A stretch of 64,000 bases of DNA from Lytechinus variegatus (taxonomy: Eukaryota > Echinodermata > Echinoidea > Temnopleuroida > Toxopneustidae): the NCBI RefSeq assembly GCF_018143015.1, contig NC_054741.1, positions 66,376,697-66,440,696 of the forward strand, read 5' to 3'. The notes beneath the pieces were generated by a model. That model was not told the origin of the DNA and did no database searches. It worked only from the letters and a program-made list of their open reading frames with translations. Positions 11,922 through 24,263 of the stretch are shown here, piece after piece. Within the stretch, counting starts at the first letter, position 1. Each line of letters opens with the position of its first letter. The position numbers and the translations under genes are program-made.

Positions 11922-14900
11922 CTAATAGAAAGAAGGGGGATATAAAATATGGTAATGGACACTCCGATTAAAAAAAGAAAGAAATCAGGATGCATTTTCT
12001 TGACAGACTGGGTTAAATTAGACACAACAATTTTATAAGGGTGTAATGCATTGAAGGCAGGACTCATGTATTTGAAATCTTTACTGTGATAAAGTTCAGG
12101 AAAAATATATTTTTCTTCGGTTATTTTTAAAAGCGGTATATTCTTCATTTTAAAATCTCATTTATTTTTCCACAGGAAGATGGGTTATTACCCTCTTTTC
12201 CCGATTCTTTGTCACATCACCACGGCCATACACAAATGTATACATCGACATAAAAATAAGGTTTTTCGTTTTAACAGTGGCGGATCCGGGAAGGAGAAAA
12301 AATAGGATGTAAAAAATATATTGCCCCCCCCACGACAGGAGAAATTAGTGATTCGTTAGTGATTACTCTTTTTCCTTTTATTGTACAATTTCCTGGATTG
12401 TCATCCCTGGATCCGTCATCGGTTGGTAACCCATATTAATGATTGAATCTGAAGTCAAACTTACTGCCATCGTCATTCAAGTCTTTGTAAGCTTTGAACA
12501 GTCCACCCAATAAATCCGGCACGAGTAGTTCAATAATTTGAAGAGAAGTCTCTAATTCTTCAGTTATTCCTACGAAAGTGTAGTACTTGTCAATGTTTTT
12601 CTTGGCCTTTTCGAGGGACCATTCGTGATCCGTTCTGTATGAATAACACATATTAATGTCGTAATTATTCCAGCACCATGTTGAATATTGCCATTTATCC
12701 GGAATGATTTGCCTATCTTCTTGGACTATGAATAACTAAAGAAAATTACATGTGGTTACAGAAAAAGGAAATGACATAAAACATTACATAAAGCATGAGT
12801 AGCAAGGAAAACAATTTATATGGACTACGGGGGTAAAAAAGCGAATAGCTTTATTGAACGTTGACCCCTAATATATAATAAATGGGGGTGGGCTGATTGG
12901 ACGAGAAAGGTGGAGTCGTTAATGATACGCTATTATGCATGGATATTTAAGTTTAAAATTCTTAAGATAACGGGAAGTTTATTCATTAGACTGTTAGATG
13001 GTATGTAGTTCTGACTTTAAAAAAAAATACGGTATTGTAACAATCTTTGTTGATTATGACTTAATGATTTTGATTGCTTTTTAAATGCTGGTGCTTATGG
13101 TTGGTGACATTCCATAATGTGTGTCATAATTCATGACCCGTCCCTAGTGTTATGATGATTCTGGTTATGAATAGTGGTCCTTGATACTAATCATTTCATG
13201 GTGAATTATGAATAGCGATCCTCATCTCGCATCATAAAAAGCGCATCTCATTTATAAAATTTCTTTAAGACTGTAGTAACCACCTTCCTAATTTATTTAT
13301 TTCGAACAAAGGATCAGGAGGTACTTATATTGGTCATCTTGAAAAATGGTCCTTGTGATAGCGGCCCTGCCCGTTAAAATATTGTTCCCGATACGACAAC
13401 CGATTATTGCAATTTATTGGATTACTGGCACTGTTCCTTTATTGCTTTCACCTCATGTATGCTACTGTTTCCAAGAAAGGCCAATTTCTTTCAAAATTCA
13501 TTGAATTCAAATTAATTTAAATGTCACATCTCTTAAAAACAAAATACATGTACAATACATAATCCTCTCGACCTGCCTTAGTTATTTTCGTCGTGTAGTA
13601 TCTCAAATTATGACATGACGTATTTCCATGTTTTCGGTAGGTCTCTTCCTCTTCATAATTATACTTACTCGCATTTTGAGTCGTAACCACAGAAAAGTAT
13701 GTGCCAATTCCACCACGGACCGCACCAGACCAAACCTTTCTTTACACACATTTCGAGAGTCTTAAACAAGGAGAAAAATACCAAGACCGTTTCAATTAAT
13801 TTTCAAATTCTCATCATCATGATCATAGGCAGATATTAGATTACTCTAAAACGTCCTAACATGTAAATTAGATATTTATATGTATATATTATATTGACGT
13901 CACTGAACTATCAGATTACAAAAATCATGGATAGCCAACCACAAGTATGGATGAAATCAATAGGCGTTTTGCACGATTATGTCCCAGCTGCTCTGAAGAT
14001 GTCGCCGCGACTCTGCACGAATCGTTTTTATGTAGCCCTTTTCAATTAATGTCCCCATCTTTTTTTGTATATTTTTCCTGGCCCTTTTGCGAGACTATGT
14101 TATATTATCCTATCCTCTAATTATCCAGAATACAGTAATATATGGATATGTTATCATTCTGTAAGAGAAACATAATGAAAGCTGGCACATTATACCTTTA
14201 TTATTCAGTTGTATATAGATTGCATCCTTTATGATTTTTTAATTTTGAAATATAGGACATATAGGTAAGAAGAGGAATAAAAAAGAACAAGAAAGAAGAG
14301 CGTAAAAAGAGATCGTGTTCACGTAACGCTATATTCTACCCCTATAATACTTTCGACATTTATAAACAAGCCAACAGGGTTCCTTCAATTTAGTTTCAGT
14401 TTGGCGCCCTATCTAATACACTGGCACCACCCCTGGGAAAAAAAAGATGAAAGAAAACTGTCATCGTACCATGTTGTCATTATGGTGAATAGATGGATCT
14501 TGAGCATAATCGCCGAATCTTTCATAGTAAAAACTTGATTCCATACGAGCCACGGGCTCCCGTACGAAGTTGATGTAGATCGGTGGATTTTCCCTTGATA
14601 AAAAAAGAACACGACTTGAAACATGCTATGTGCAAACAATTCTTTATTGTCAGGCCCTAAAAAATTGGATGATGAGGGGGGGGGGGGGGTTGTAGAAGAT
14701 CCCTCCTACAACTGTGAATGTGTCAATGGTGATAATGTTGAGGAGGTACAGGACGAAGAGGAATAATGGTGAAGACGAGTAAAAATGCGCTCGCAGGCTT
14801 GCCTTTCAAAAGAGTACAATAGACTCAAATCGGTCTTGCCTCGCCTTTGTTGGTGTGACTAGCACGCATAAAAGCATGTAATCAGAAAAAGCGTCGCGTT

Positions 14901-17900
14901 AGAAAAGTGTATATTACATATATGGGTATGAGGGCAAAAGGCGTTTTTTACACATGAAAGCAACTTTCATTAATGAAACCTCTTGGAAAGTTAGAGGAGG
15001 CATTGCTCTGCATGTCGCCAGCAATTACATTCGGGCACCTTAAAACATAGTCCCGCAAGAGCCTGTCGAAGGTACCCCACCCTTATCCGAAGCTTGACAA
15101 TTAAAATATCTTGCCTTTTGGAGCCCTCAACGTGACAAAATGATGCTTCGGATAGGTAAAAAAACATCTATTTTCTTGAAATCACTTAGAGACGTAAGAG
15201 TAGGCCTTTCTCTATCAGCTACATTTAAAGAAGTGAGGGCACAGCAAAGCCTAACCCCTTAGGGGGCTGCCCCAAGGCACCTAGCCCCTTTTCGTATTAT
15301 GCCCATTTCTTGGAAAATTCGACATTTTATTTCTTGGAAAATTCGACATTTTGGAGCCACATTGATGAAAAAAGTGTTTCTACTATGTAGTGAAGCCACT
15401 TATTGTTTTAAACCACTTGGAGACAAAAATGTAGAGATTCGTCTATCTGCTGCATATAAAGAATTGCTGGAAAATTGAAGCCATCCCCGTCAGTGGGTTG
15501 CCGAAGACACCATCCCCTTTTTCCGTATTTTGCAAATTTATCGAAAAATCTGCAAATTTGGAGCCCTCACTGAGGCTAAAGGGTGTTTCTGCTAAAAAGC
15601 CAATCCATTTCATTGTCTTAAAACCACATGGAGACGAAAGAGTTGCCTTTCATCTATCAGTTATTTATAAAGAAGTGCTGGCACATCGAAGCCTACCCCC
15701 GTCAGGGGCTCCTGAAATTACCCACCCCTTTTCTCTTAGATTACCTTTTAATTAGAAAATCTGCGAATTTGGAGCCCACATTGAGGCAAAAAGATGTTTC
15801 TCCTATATAGCAAATCACTTTCATTGTCTAAACACCACTTGGATGCAAAAAAGGTTGTATTTTCTCTATCTGCTACATTATAACGAAGTGCTGGCACATC
15901 GAAGCCTTACCCCCTCAGGGCAAGGGAAAAGTCACCCAACCTCTATTTTGTATATTGCCCATTTCTAGGAAAGTTCGCCATTTTGGAGCCTCATTGAGAC
16001 CATGGAGACAAACGGCGTTTCTGCTTTGCAGAAAGTCACTTTTATTGTTTTGTAACTCATGGGAGACAAAAAGGTAGGATTTTCTCCATCAACTTTATTT
16101 GAAGAAGTGCTCGCACACAGAAGCCTACCCCCGTCAGAGGCTGCCGAATCCCCCCACCCTCTTGCCTATTTTCCCACTTTATCGGTTTATTGAATAATTC
16201 GCAGTTTCTGACCCTTCGATCAGGCAAAATAGCTTTTCTGCTATATAATGAAGCCAATTTTTTTTAAAGCAACTTAAAGTTGAAAGAATAGGCTTTCTTC
16301 TATCAGCTACATGCACAAAACATGCTGGCATATCACAGCTACTCAATTCAGGGGCTGCTGAAGTCACCCCACCTTTTTGCCTATTTTCCCTCTTTTTTGG
16401 AAAATTCACAGTGATTAGCCCCATCGATGCAAAAAGGGTATTTCTGCTATGAAGTAAAACCACTTTTATTATTTTAACTCCCCTGGGCTTGGGGATAAAT
16501 GAGTAGGCTTTTTAAATAAAGAAGTGCTGGCACATCAACGCCTACCCTCTTCAGGGGCTGCCGAATATTAAGTCACCCCATCCTGTTTGTCCATTTTGTC
16601 GAATTATTAAAAAAAAAAATTGTCATTTTCGAGTCACCATTGTGACAAAGGGCGTTTCTGATTTAATGATAAAGTCACTTTTATTTTTTAAACCACCTGG
16701 AAATGCAAAAGAAGGCTTATACATATATATAAATATATCAGCTACATATAAAAAGCTGGTACATCGACGCCTACCCTCTTCAGTGGCTTCAAATTGGCAA
16801 AATACGGAAAGGGGGCGGGGGAATTCAACAGCCCCCTGAGGGGGTAGGCTTCGATGTGCCACCATTTTGTTATAATTATGAAGCAGATAGAAAAAAATAC
16901 TACTTTTTTATCCAAGTGGTGTTAAGACAACGAAAGTGGTTTCCTATATATGAGAAACAACTTTTTGCCTCAATGTGGGTTCCAAATTCGCAGATTTTCT
17001 AATAAAAAGGTAATCTAATACACAAGGGGTGGGTAATTTCAGGAGCCCCTGACGGGGGTAGGCTTTGCTGTACCAGCACTTCTTTATAAATAACTGATAG
17101 ATGAAAGGCAACTCTTTCGTCTGCATGTGGTTTTAAGACAATGAAATGGATTACTTTTTAGCAGAAACACCCTTTAGCCTCAGTGAGGGCTCCAAATTTG
17201 CAGATTTTTCGATAAATTTGCAAAATACGGAAAAAGGGGATGGTGTCTTCGGCAACCCACTGACGGGGGTGGCTTTAATTTTCCAGCAATTCTTTATATG
17301 CAGCAAATAGACGAATCTCTACATTTTTGTCTCCAAGTGGTTTAAAACAATAAAAGTGGCTTCACTACATAGTAGAATCACTTTTTTCATCAATGTGGCT
17401 CCAAAATGTCGAATTTTTCAAGAAATGGGCATAATACGAAAAAGGGGCTGGGTGCATTGGGGCAGCCCTCTGAGAGGTTAGGCTTTGCTGTGTTCTCACT
17501 TCCTTAAATTTAGCTGATAGAGAAAGGCCTATTCTTCCGTCTCTAAGTGATTTCAAGAAAATAAATGTTGTTTTTTACCTATCCGAAGCATCATTTTGCC
17601 ACATTGAGGGCTCCAAAAGGCAAGATATTTTAATAGTCAAGCTTCGGATAAGGGTGGGGGTACCTTCGACAGGCTCTTGCGGGACTATGTTTTAAGGTGC
17701 CCGAATGTAATTGCTGGCGACATGCAGAGCAATGCCTCCTCTAACTTTACCAAGAGGTTTCATTAACATAAAAGTTGCTTTAATATGTAAAAAACGCCTT
17801 TTGCCCTCATACCCATATAAATTATGTAATATACACTTTTCTAACGCGACGCTAATTACATGCATTAATGCGTGCTAGTCACGCAAACAAAGGCGAGGCA

Positions 17901-20900
17901 AGACCGATTGAGTCTAGTAGCGAATTAGTGTGACTAGTGACGGAGGTTGCTTTTTTGGTGTCATTTTATCGCAATATCGGGGAATACATTTGGGGGTATT
18001 TCTCCTATATCTAAGCAAGTTAAGACATTAATACTGTCATGAAGCATATCAATGTTCTCGTTAATATATTCTCTTTCGTGAAGAATGCTGATATTTTGCA
18101 TTAGTTGTTGACATTAATGACAAAACAGAAAGATATTAATGCACATGTAAATTTTTGCCTACAAACATGGAAATTTGGGCATAAATTCTTATATTTATCA
18201 AAAAAATATTAACCGGACTGTCCAGAAAACGATTGCAATCGATTTATACTATCTAAATCATTGTGAAATGCGTATTTATTTAATATTTTTCATTTGTTTG
18301 TGCGAAAATATGAAAATAATTGATTTTCATGAAAAATCCAAGATGGCCGACAAAATGGGGTCCTCTGGGCCTTCCGTACAGGATATGACCCGGCAGCAAC
18401 ATATTTTCTTGACCACTGATATCATGCCAACATGTTGGGACCATCAAACCTTTTGTACCCGATCAGCCCCCCAGCCCCCGGACTATAATCTTTCTGATCG
18501 AAATCAGTGACAAATACGAACGATTCCTCGGACTCGCACTGATCATCGCAGTATGGTCAAAATTTTGATCAGAATCTGCACATTAACAAAATGTCAAAAG
18601 TGAAATAACATTTTCCAATTCGTGACGTTAGGGAGTCACGATAAGAAAACATTTTCGTATAGGGAAAGGACTTCCCTTATTTTGAACCCCACAACCAGCC
18701 ATTGAACGGTAAAGGGCAAATACAAAATCTTACCAAACATCAGTGTAAGGGTGAAAGCTCGTGTGCCCGTGCACTAGAGTCGGTGGTTTCAACTTCTCAA
18801 CTTCTTCGATATTTTTCTTAAAAATGAAAAAAATTAATCACAGGGATCAGTCAGTGGGGTAACTATCGGGGGGAGGGGCATATGCCCCCCCCTATCCGCT
18901 GGCAAAAAAGGGAAAAGGGAGAAACAGAGAGCGGAGAAAGAAAGAGAAACTTGGTGGGAGAAGAAAAAATGTTGTATATTATTACATTTTGTTATATTGT
19001 TCTATATATGTGAAATTAAATTTCATAACAAATATTTTTTTCATAACTTTATGAAACATAATTTGCTTAGAGCCTATGACCTATATGTTCATCATTCCTG
19101 GTGCTCGTATCGTCTGTTTATTATAATCCGATTGTGCTAAAACATGCCGTTTTCCAGTTAAAGGCCTGGTCACACCACCCGAGCGTTGTTGGAGCGGTCG
19201 TGGAGCGGTAGGGAGAGAGGGTCGAATTTCGCTCACAAACTTGGAGGGAAAAATCGAAAAAAAACAATCGAAATCGAAAATGGTGAACGGTAGCGAGCAG
19301 TGATGATTTTTTTTTCTCTCCGATCCACGACCGCTCCAACAACGCTCGGGCGGTGTGACCAAGCCTTTATATATACACCAAATATATTTCCTGGCACTTA
19401 TCATTGTTATATGTAGGGACATAATGTTTTTCTTAATGACTACTCAAAGTGAGAAAGTGATTGCCCCTCTTCAGGTCTGAATTTCATAAATAAAATGACC
19501 ACAAAAAGTGCTTTATGTGTTTGGGTGTAATATCTACGTAACATGATATTCGTGTATCAAGTTTGATGTTCAAAGATCTTTAATGGTAACGGTCAGCTAT
19601 GGCGGATCAGGAAGTCCGAATCGGTCTCCGTCGATTAAACCTTTATTTTGTTCGCCATCTAGCCTTCAACACCGACGTCTGCTAGATGTATCCCTTTGAA
19701 TAGATAATATCCATCACATGAAAAAATAGGCCATACTTTTCGTCAGAATTCTCACAAAATTTAGATTTCATACAAACATGGTTAAAAATCATATTTGGAA
19801 GAGGGCAAGTAATAAAAGAAAATGTCACCTTTTGTTTTTCAATCTGTACGAGATGATCAGCCACGGTTGTCCAGTTATATTCAAATGCACCTAGGGCAGC
19901 TTTATACAGCAATCGACCGGCAGTGCGGGGTATATCATTCATTATTATTACGTGTTTCTGAGGAAGAAAAGGAATAAAATGCTAGTGAAAATGAAGTTGT
20001 TAAAACAGGCGCGATTCTGGAGCAAATATTGAGGTCTTCAGGAGACCTCGGAGGCTTGTATGTGAGAGAGGGTAACGACAGATGAAAAATGACAACTTTG
20101 CTTCATATTACATAATCAGCATATCTTAAGTAGGCCTATAATTTGCTGAATATTTTTTCTTTACAAAAAAACTTGTATAATTGTATACTAAGAGTGAGCA
20201 CAGTGAGCGAAGAACAGACAAAAAACTTGTTGAGTACAGGATAAGAGCTATTTTCACAATTATAAGCGCTTTAAAAAAAAGAAAACCTGACCCAAAACGT
20301 CCACACTTCTTAGAACATTTCATTGAATTATGCTTGTGCAAATATCTCTTGCAAAAATTGTATAATTTTTAAAGAAAAAAATCATATCTTGAACCACGCC
20401 ACGAATAGCCCTGTTGCAATTGAAAACCTAACACTGCCTGTCATTAATGGAACTTACCATTCCTTTCACAGTTTGGCCGTATCTTGGACCCGTCCAACTA
20501 GACTTTTTAGATTTCAAGGTGGGTTTGATCAAAGTCACATTCATTGTCGCTTTCATCCGGTCAGTGCCTGGGTTCACATCTGTAGATAACATTCAGGGTG
20601 AAATAATTATTTCCAATGTTTTCACCGTCATTTGAAAGACAAACGCACACTATACGCACGCGCGCAGACATACATCTATCCTCCCACATACACACACACA
20701 CTTTTTTTTAAAACAAGTTCACAGCAAGTTACCATTAATGCATATTAGCATTTCCATTTATTTGAAAGCAAGATAAAAGAGCATTGTATATTAAATGCCT
20801 TGCTCACGGGCATAGGTGCCGCACACACACACACACACACACACACCTGCGAAATACGGTAAGCCTATATCTGTTTAAAAGAAATTTCCAGTGCTTTGCT

Positions 20901-21292
20901 TCTTATTTCTCTCCATTCATAAACATCTTGTTGTGCTGTTGGTCTTATCCTGAAAAGATGACAAGTCATGGATGGGATTGTGTTATTTCAGGCTGATGTC
21001 ATCAATGCGTAGAAAACACCAATACGTTTCAAATAATTATATCAAGTATGTCTTGTTTAGAAATGCTTTATACTAAGATTTCGAAATGACACGAAAGAAA
21101 ACAAAATAACAATTTTAAAGGGGAATGCCCCCAGGGAATCAATTGCAAGACTGATAATTTCATACCTCTCACATGTCTCTCTTCAAGAACATCTACTGGT
21201 GCAAAGAATCCAAGATCTAAGGCCATGAAATAGTTCACAAATGCCCCGAAAAGGAACGCAATCGCAAAGTATGGAGACAGACATCTTGCCAT
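11767..21292 (-). CDS. ust-like: Uronyl/heparan-sulfate 2-O-sulfotransferase family protein (UST-like), 8 exons, 333 aa
   Basis: Exons (minus, 5' to 3'): 21292-21166, 20579-20458, 19957-19829, 18816-18734, 14593-14470, 13760-13669, 12634-12465, 11921-11767. They sum to 1002 bp, splice phases agree at every junction and introns are GT-AG. The family transfers sulfate from PAPS to the 2-O position of uronic acids in glycosaminoglycans, in the Golgi. A short N-terminal tail and a hydrophobic anchor (about residues 8-30) predict a type II membrane protein. Landmarks: the 5'-phosphosulfate loop position reads P93-R-T-A-G-R-L-L, the catalytic H142-G-H144 is kept, the 3'-phosphate block runs from R165 to S173, then R-F-G-D and C-G-Y-D-S-K-C. 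N56 and N111 are possible glycosylation sites. The C-terminus (Y-D-x-x-x-x-x-F-N-Q-L-K-x-x-F-G-L) looks more like UST than HS2ST. Unusually, Arg replaces the loop Lys. Orthology is not proven. Confidence 0.88.
12275..12425. mobile_element. Small MITE-like sequence with 'CAGTGGCGGATCC' ends
   Basis: The left end CAGTGGCGGATCCGGG pairs imperfectly with the right end, whose inverse is CAACCGATGACGGATCCAGGG. It lies in intron 7 of the sulfotransferase gene. Target duplication not resolved. Confidence 0.4.
12465..12634 (-). CDS. ust-like: UST-like exon 7: alpha-helical C-terminal part
   Basis: The acceptor is placed at TTATTCATACAG, giving C-E-T-D-H-E-W-S-L-E-K-A-K-K-N with the usual family spacing, then F-V-G-I-T-E-E-L-E. 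Donor GGCA/GTAAGT (phase 1). Another in-frame acceptor exists at 12712 and would add 26 residues, but it breaks the family spacing and has a poor pyrimidine tract. Confidence 0.8.
13669..13760 (-). CDS. ust-like: UST-like exon 6: cysteine-rich segment
   Basis: Acceptor TTGTTTAAG, donor GCGA/GTAAGT (phase 2). Encodes T-L-E-M-C-V-K-K-G, several Trp residues and F-C-G-Y-D-S-K-C, matching the paired cysteines of the family. Confidence 0.85.
14470..14593 (-). CDS. ust-like: UST-like exon 5: 3'-phosphate-binding region
   Basis: Acceptor ATCAAG, donor ATG/GTACGA. Encodes P-I-Y-I-N-F-V-R-E-P-V-A-R-M-E-S-S-F and then Y-Y-E-R-F-G-D, the most conserved block of 2-O-sulfotransferases. Confidence 0.9.
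14818..17920. mobile_element. 3.1-kb foldback element with about 215-bp internal tandem units
   Basis: The outer arms pair closely: 14818-15130 against 17630-17920, sharing 'ATCGGTCTTGCCTCGCCTTTG', 'AATTACATTCGGGCACCTTA' and 'CTTATCCGAAGCTTGAC'. Inside, a unit marked by 'GAAGTGCTGGCACATCGAAGCC' repeats at about 15225, 15460, 15673, 15895, 16104, 16320, 16525 and 16755. It then recurs in the opposite orientation at about 16840, 17060, 17270 and 17475, so the element is asymmetric. Each unit also carries GGAGCCC and CACTTGGAGAC blocks. It sits in intron 4 of the UST-like gene. Sea urchin TU elements share the general plan of long inverted repeats built of tandem units; membership is not shown. 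There is no transposase frame. Confidence 0.8.
18734..18816 (-). CDS. ust-like: UST-like exon 4: catalytic His region
   Basis: Acceptor TTTTTAAG, donor GTTTG/GTAAGA (phase 2). Encodes residues 127-153 with L-V-H-G-H-T-S-F, the conserved H-x-H around the catalytic histidine. Confidence 0.85.
19162..19366. mobile_element. Palindromic MITE, 'AGGCCTGGTCACACC' family
   Basis: Inverted ends of about 50 bp (GGTCACACCACCCGAGCGTTG at left, complement at right). TTAA flanks the left side and TTAT the right, consistent with a mutated TTAA duplication. It lies in intron 3 of the UST-like gene. A half copy is at 24297-24366. Confidence 0.75.
19829..19957 (-). CDS. ust-like: UST-like exon 3: PAPS 5'-phosphosulfate loop region
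   Basis: Acceptor TTCCTCAG, donor AAG/GTGACA. Encodes residues 84-126, beginning K-H-V-I-I-M-N-D-I-P-R-T-A-G-R-L-L. It aligns with the beta-strand plus nucleotide-binding loop of the family. Confidence 0.85.
20458..20579 (-). CDS. ust-like: UST-like exon 2: luminal stem
   Basis: Acceptor CTACAG, donor ATG/GTAAGT (phase 0). Encodes residues 43-83, a Lys/Thr-rich stem with one N-V-T sequon and G-P-R-Y-G-Q near the end. The family is weakly conserved here. Confidence 0.8.
21166..21292 (-). CDS. ust-like: UST-like exon 1: start codon and membrane anchor
   Basis: Begins with ATG and encodes M-A-R-C-L-S-P-Y-F-A-I-A-F-L-F followed by more hydrophobic residues. The donor is AGAG/GTATGA, phase 1. 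The 5' UTR boundary is unknown. Confidence 0.85.
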
Positions 21293-21935
21293 TTTCTAAG
21301 TACAGGAATCTCTTATGATATTAGTGTGAAGTTATCACCCAGCGATCTTTGATCAGTTGTCACTGTCTGCGTTCGTTTTCTTGAAGAAAATCAGGGCTGT
21401 AGTCGACTGAGTGAAATCAAAATCATTCATCAAGCCTCTTGATTGTTTGACACGTAATAGAAAAGAGGAATAAGTAAGGAAAGGGCAAGGGCGAACTGGT
21501 TATATCAAGGCCTCGCGCTACTACGACTGAATGACCATGATCAGGGGTGGTGGTACAGCGAGGGGGGGGGGGGGGGGAGGCGACCAAATTATATTTCAAT
21601 TAGCAAAACGAGGAAGAGAGGAATACATAAGAAAGGAGGAAGGAAACAGGAAGATAAGGGGGAAAGAGAGTATGATAATGAGAGTTCTGAGCAAAGAAAT
21701 TAAGTCACTTTTAGGGAGGACCTTGCCCCCATCCCGCATGGAAAGGCCCCGATGCCGCCCCTTATTATTATGATCACACTAGTTGATCGATCAGAGAACG
21801 CCATAAAACTGATGAACAGCAATGTCATTAACGAGTCTGATAAAAGAACCGTGTGATAATACATTCCAATCTTGACAACATGCCTTGCCACACAAAGCAA
21901 CAGCTTATGTATGCAAACTCGATTCTTATCGTCAG
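21293..21935. other. Upstream region of the UST-like gene, no feature proven
   Basis: It should contain the 5' UTR and promoter, but no TATA box or initiator could be assigned. A poly-G run (21561-21577) and purine-rich sequence follow. Open frames here are low-complexity. Confidence 0.4.
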
Positions 21936-22092
21936 TAATGGCGCAGTCACATTTCCCCCAAAGGTGGTTGTACGGCGAGTCAAAAACAGCCGTTTATTCA
22001 TTTTTATTTCAAACCACCTATATTGAGCTGGTACACGAAATGTTGAAACGGCTGTTTTCGAGTCGCCGTAGGGGAAATGCGACTGCGCCATA
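21936..22092. mobile_element. Short palindromic MITE, 'ATGGCGCAGTCGCATTTCCCC' ends
   Basis: The left end TAATGGCGCAGTCACATTTCC and the right end are near-perfect inverses, and the inner arms also pair (GAGTCAAAAACAGCCGTTT with AAACGGCTGTTTTCGAGTC). Length 157 bp, no coding capacity. Confidence 0.75.
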
Positions 22093-22344
22093 AGTCCCAG
22101 TGACGGTCCATAAACAGATAAAAAGCCTCCATTCAAACTAGAATTACATGGCTATTGATAGAGACCGATTCGATTTGATTGTTGCTTTTGATGACAATTG
22201 CTAACCAGGTGCTTCAAATATGTCTAACAAAAGGTGCATTATACATTGACATAGCAACGCACCTGGGCTATTGCATAACAACAAACCATAAACACAAGTG
22301 CTCGGAACTTGCATTACTCGGCTTCGAATGTTCTGTTTTCTTAA

Positions 22345-22941
22345 AGGACAAGTCCACCCCAACAAAAACTTGATTTGAATAAACGGAGAAAATTCAACAA
22401 GCGTAACACTGAAAATTTCATCAAAATCGGATGTAAAATAAGAAAGTTATGGCATTTTAAACTTTCGCTTCATTTCACAAAACAGTTATATGCACACCTC
22501 GGTCGGTATGCAAATGAGGAACTGATGACATCACTCACTATTTCTTTTGTATTTTATTTTATGAAATATGAAATATTTTTATTTTCTCGTCATTGTCATG
22601 TGAAATGAATTTTCATTCCTCCCTGAACACGTGGAATTCCATTATTTTAAATTTTTTTGCTTCAGGTAAGGAGGTCCTAATCGTCAAATTCGTAAAAATT
22701 TAAATATTGTTTAATTCAAACAATAAAAAACAAAAGAAATGGTGATTGAGTGACATCATCGACTCCCTCATTTGGATGTAACAGGCTTGTTCATATAACT
22801 ATTTTGTTAAAAATAAGCGAAACTTTGAAATGTCATAACTTTCTTATTTTACATCCGATTTTGATGAAATTTTCAGCATTGTGCTTGTCTGATTTTTCTC
22901 TATTGATTCAAATCAACATTTTTCTGAGGTGGACTTGACCT
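22345..22941. mobile_element. Palindromic MITE, 'AGGACAAGTCCACC' family, TTAA duplication
   Basis: The arms pair along most of the element, for example 'AAAATTTCATCAAAATCGGATG' at left with 'CATCCGATTTTGATGAAATTTT' at right. TTAA flanks at 22341-22344 and 22942-22945. Confidence 0.85.
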
Positions 22942-22945
22942 TTAA

Positions 22946-23545
22946 CAAGTAATAGGCCTACCGGTATACAATAGAGCAGCCGTACATGCATGGTTCACGT
23001 CTGCCTGATTTATTTCAACAATTCCATTAGCTAGGCTATTCAGAGTGAGACGCAATTGATGATGGTACCCTTATCAAGAAGTAAATGAACGGAATATTTG
23101 ATTTTCAGTTGAAAGTATCATCAGAATGATAGTCTTTGTTTGATCAAATCATGACCAATGCTAACTGAAATTTAATGTTGATGAAAACATTAATATTTCA
23201 CAAAATCGTCCATTATGTAACCATGACTCATGAATCATGAGGACCCAGACTCAGAGGAAATTTCGGAGGACAGATTCACCTCGATCTTGCTCCGACCAAC
23301 CAGTAGAAGTAGGAGTAGGTATGGCTGGAAGTACTTTAAGAATTCTTTCCACGGTAGATTAAGATATTGTGGGAAGAAAGCCATAAAGAGGGGGAATTAT
23401 TCATGAAATTGTAGTGAGTATGTAATAATTATGTTGTACATTCTACATATCAATGTCCTATTATGTTGCATCCATGATTAGGATGCAGGGAAGATTAGAT
23501 GTTAGCCTGGCGCGGTTCAAATGGGATAAGGCATATTGACTTTAA
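22946..23545. other. Non-coding interval between MITEs
   Basis: No exon-like frame or structured repeat was recognised. Confidence 0.4.
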
Positions 23546-24119
23546 AGGACAAGTCCATCCCAACAAAAACTTTAATTTAATAAAAAGAGAAAATTTCATC
23601 AAAGTCGGATATAAAATAGAAAGTTATGACATTTCAAAATTTTGCTTCATTTCACAAAAACAGTTATATGAACGAGCCAGCTACATCCAAATGAGAGAGT
23701 CGATGATGTCATTCACTCACTATTTCTTTTGTTTTTTATTGTTTGACATATGAAATATTTTGATTTTCTCGTCATTGTCATGTGAAATGAAGTTTCATTC
23801 CTCCCTGAACACGTGGAATTCCATTATCTTAACATTTTGTGCTTCAGGCAAGGGGGTCCTAATCGTCAAATTCGTAAAAATTGAAATATTGTATAATTCA
23901 AACAATAAAAAACAAAAGAAATAGTGAGTGACATCATCAACTCTCTCATTTGGATGTAACTGGCTCGTTCATATAACTATTTTGTTAAAAATAAGCGAAA
24001 CTTTGAAATGTCATAACTTTCTTATTTTACATCCGATTTTGATGAAATCTTCAGCATTGTGCTTGTCTGATTTTTCTCTATTGATTCAAATCAACATTTT
24101 TCTGAGGTGGACTTGACCT
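23546..24119. mobile_element. Palindromic MITE, 'AGGACAAGTCCACC' family, TTAA duplication
   Basis: TTAA flanks at 23542-23545 and 24120-24123. Its right half is almost identical to that of 22345-22941 (shared 'AAATAAGCGAAACTTTGAAATG'). The left half has lost the block between GAGAAAA and TTTCATCAAA. Confidence 0.85.
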
Positions 24120-24263
24120 TTAACTTATATTTTGTGTGATTTCAAGTTTGATTTGTATGTTTCTACTAGTTTCAAAACTAAGTTCGCTTCCTAATCTACC
24201 TGTAATGAACGCACAGAAATGTTGTTAACGCTAACAGTGCGCTAAAACTAAAAAAAAGGAGAC

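Noticed and set aside
18175..18510. 111-codon plus-strand frame
   Set aside because: Lies in intron 4 of the UST-like gene on the opposite strand, with no recognised domain; composition looks like chance.
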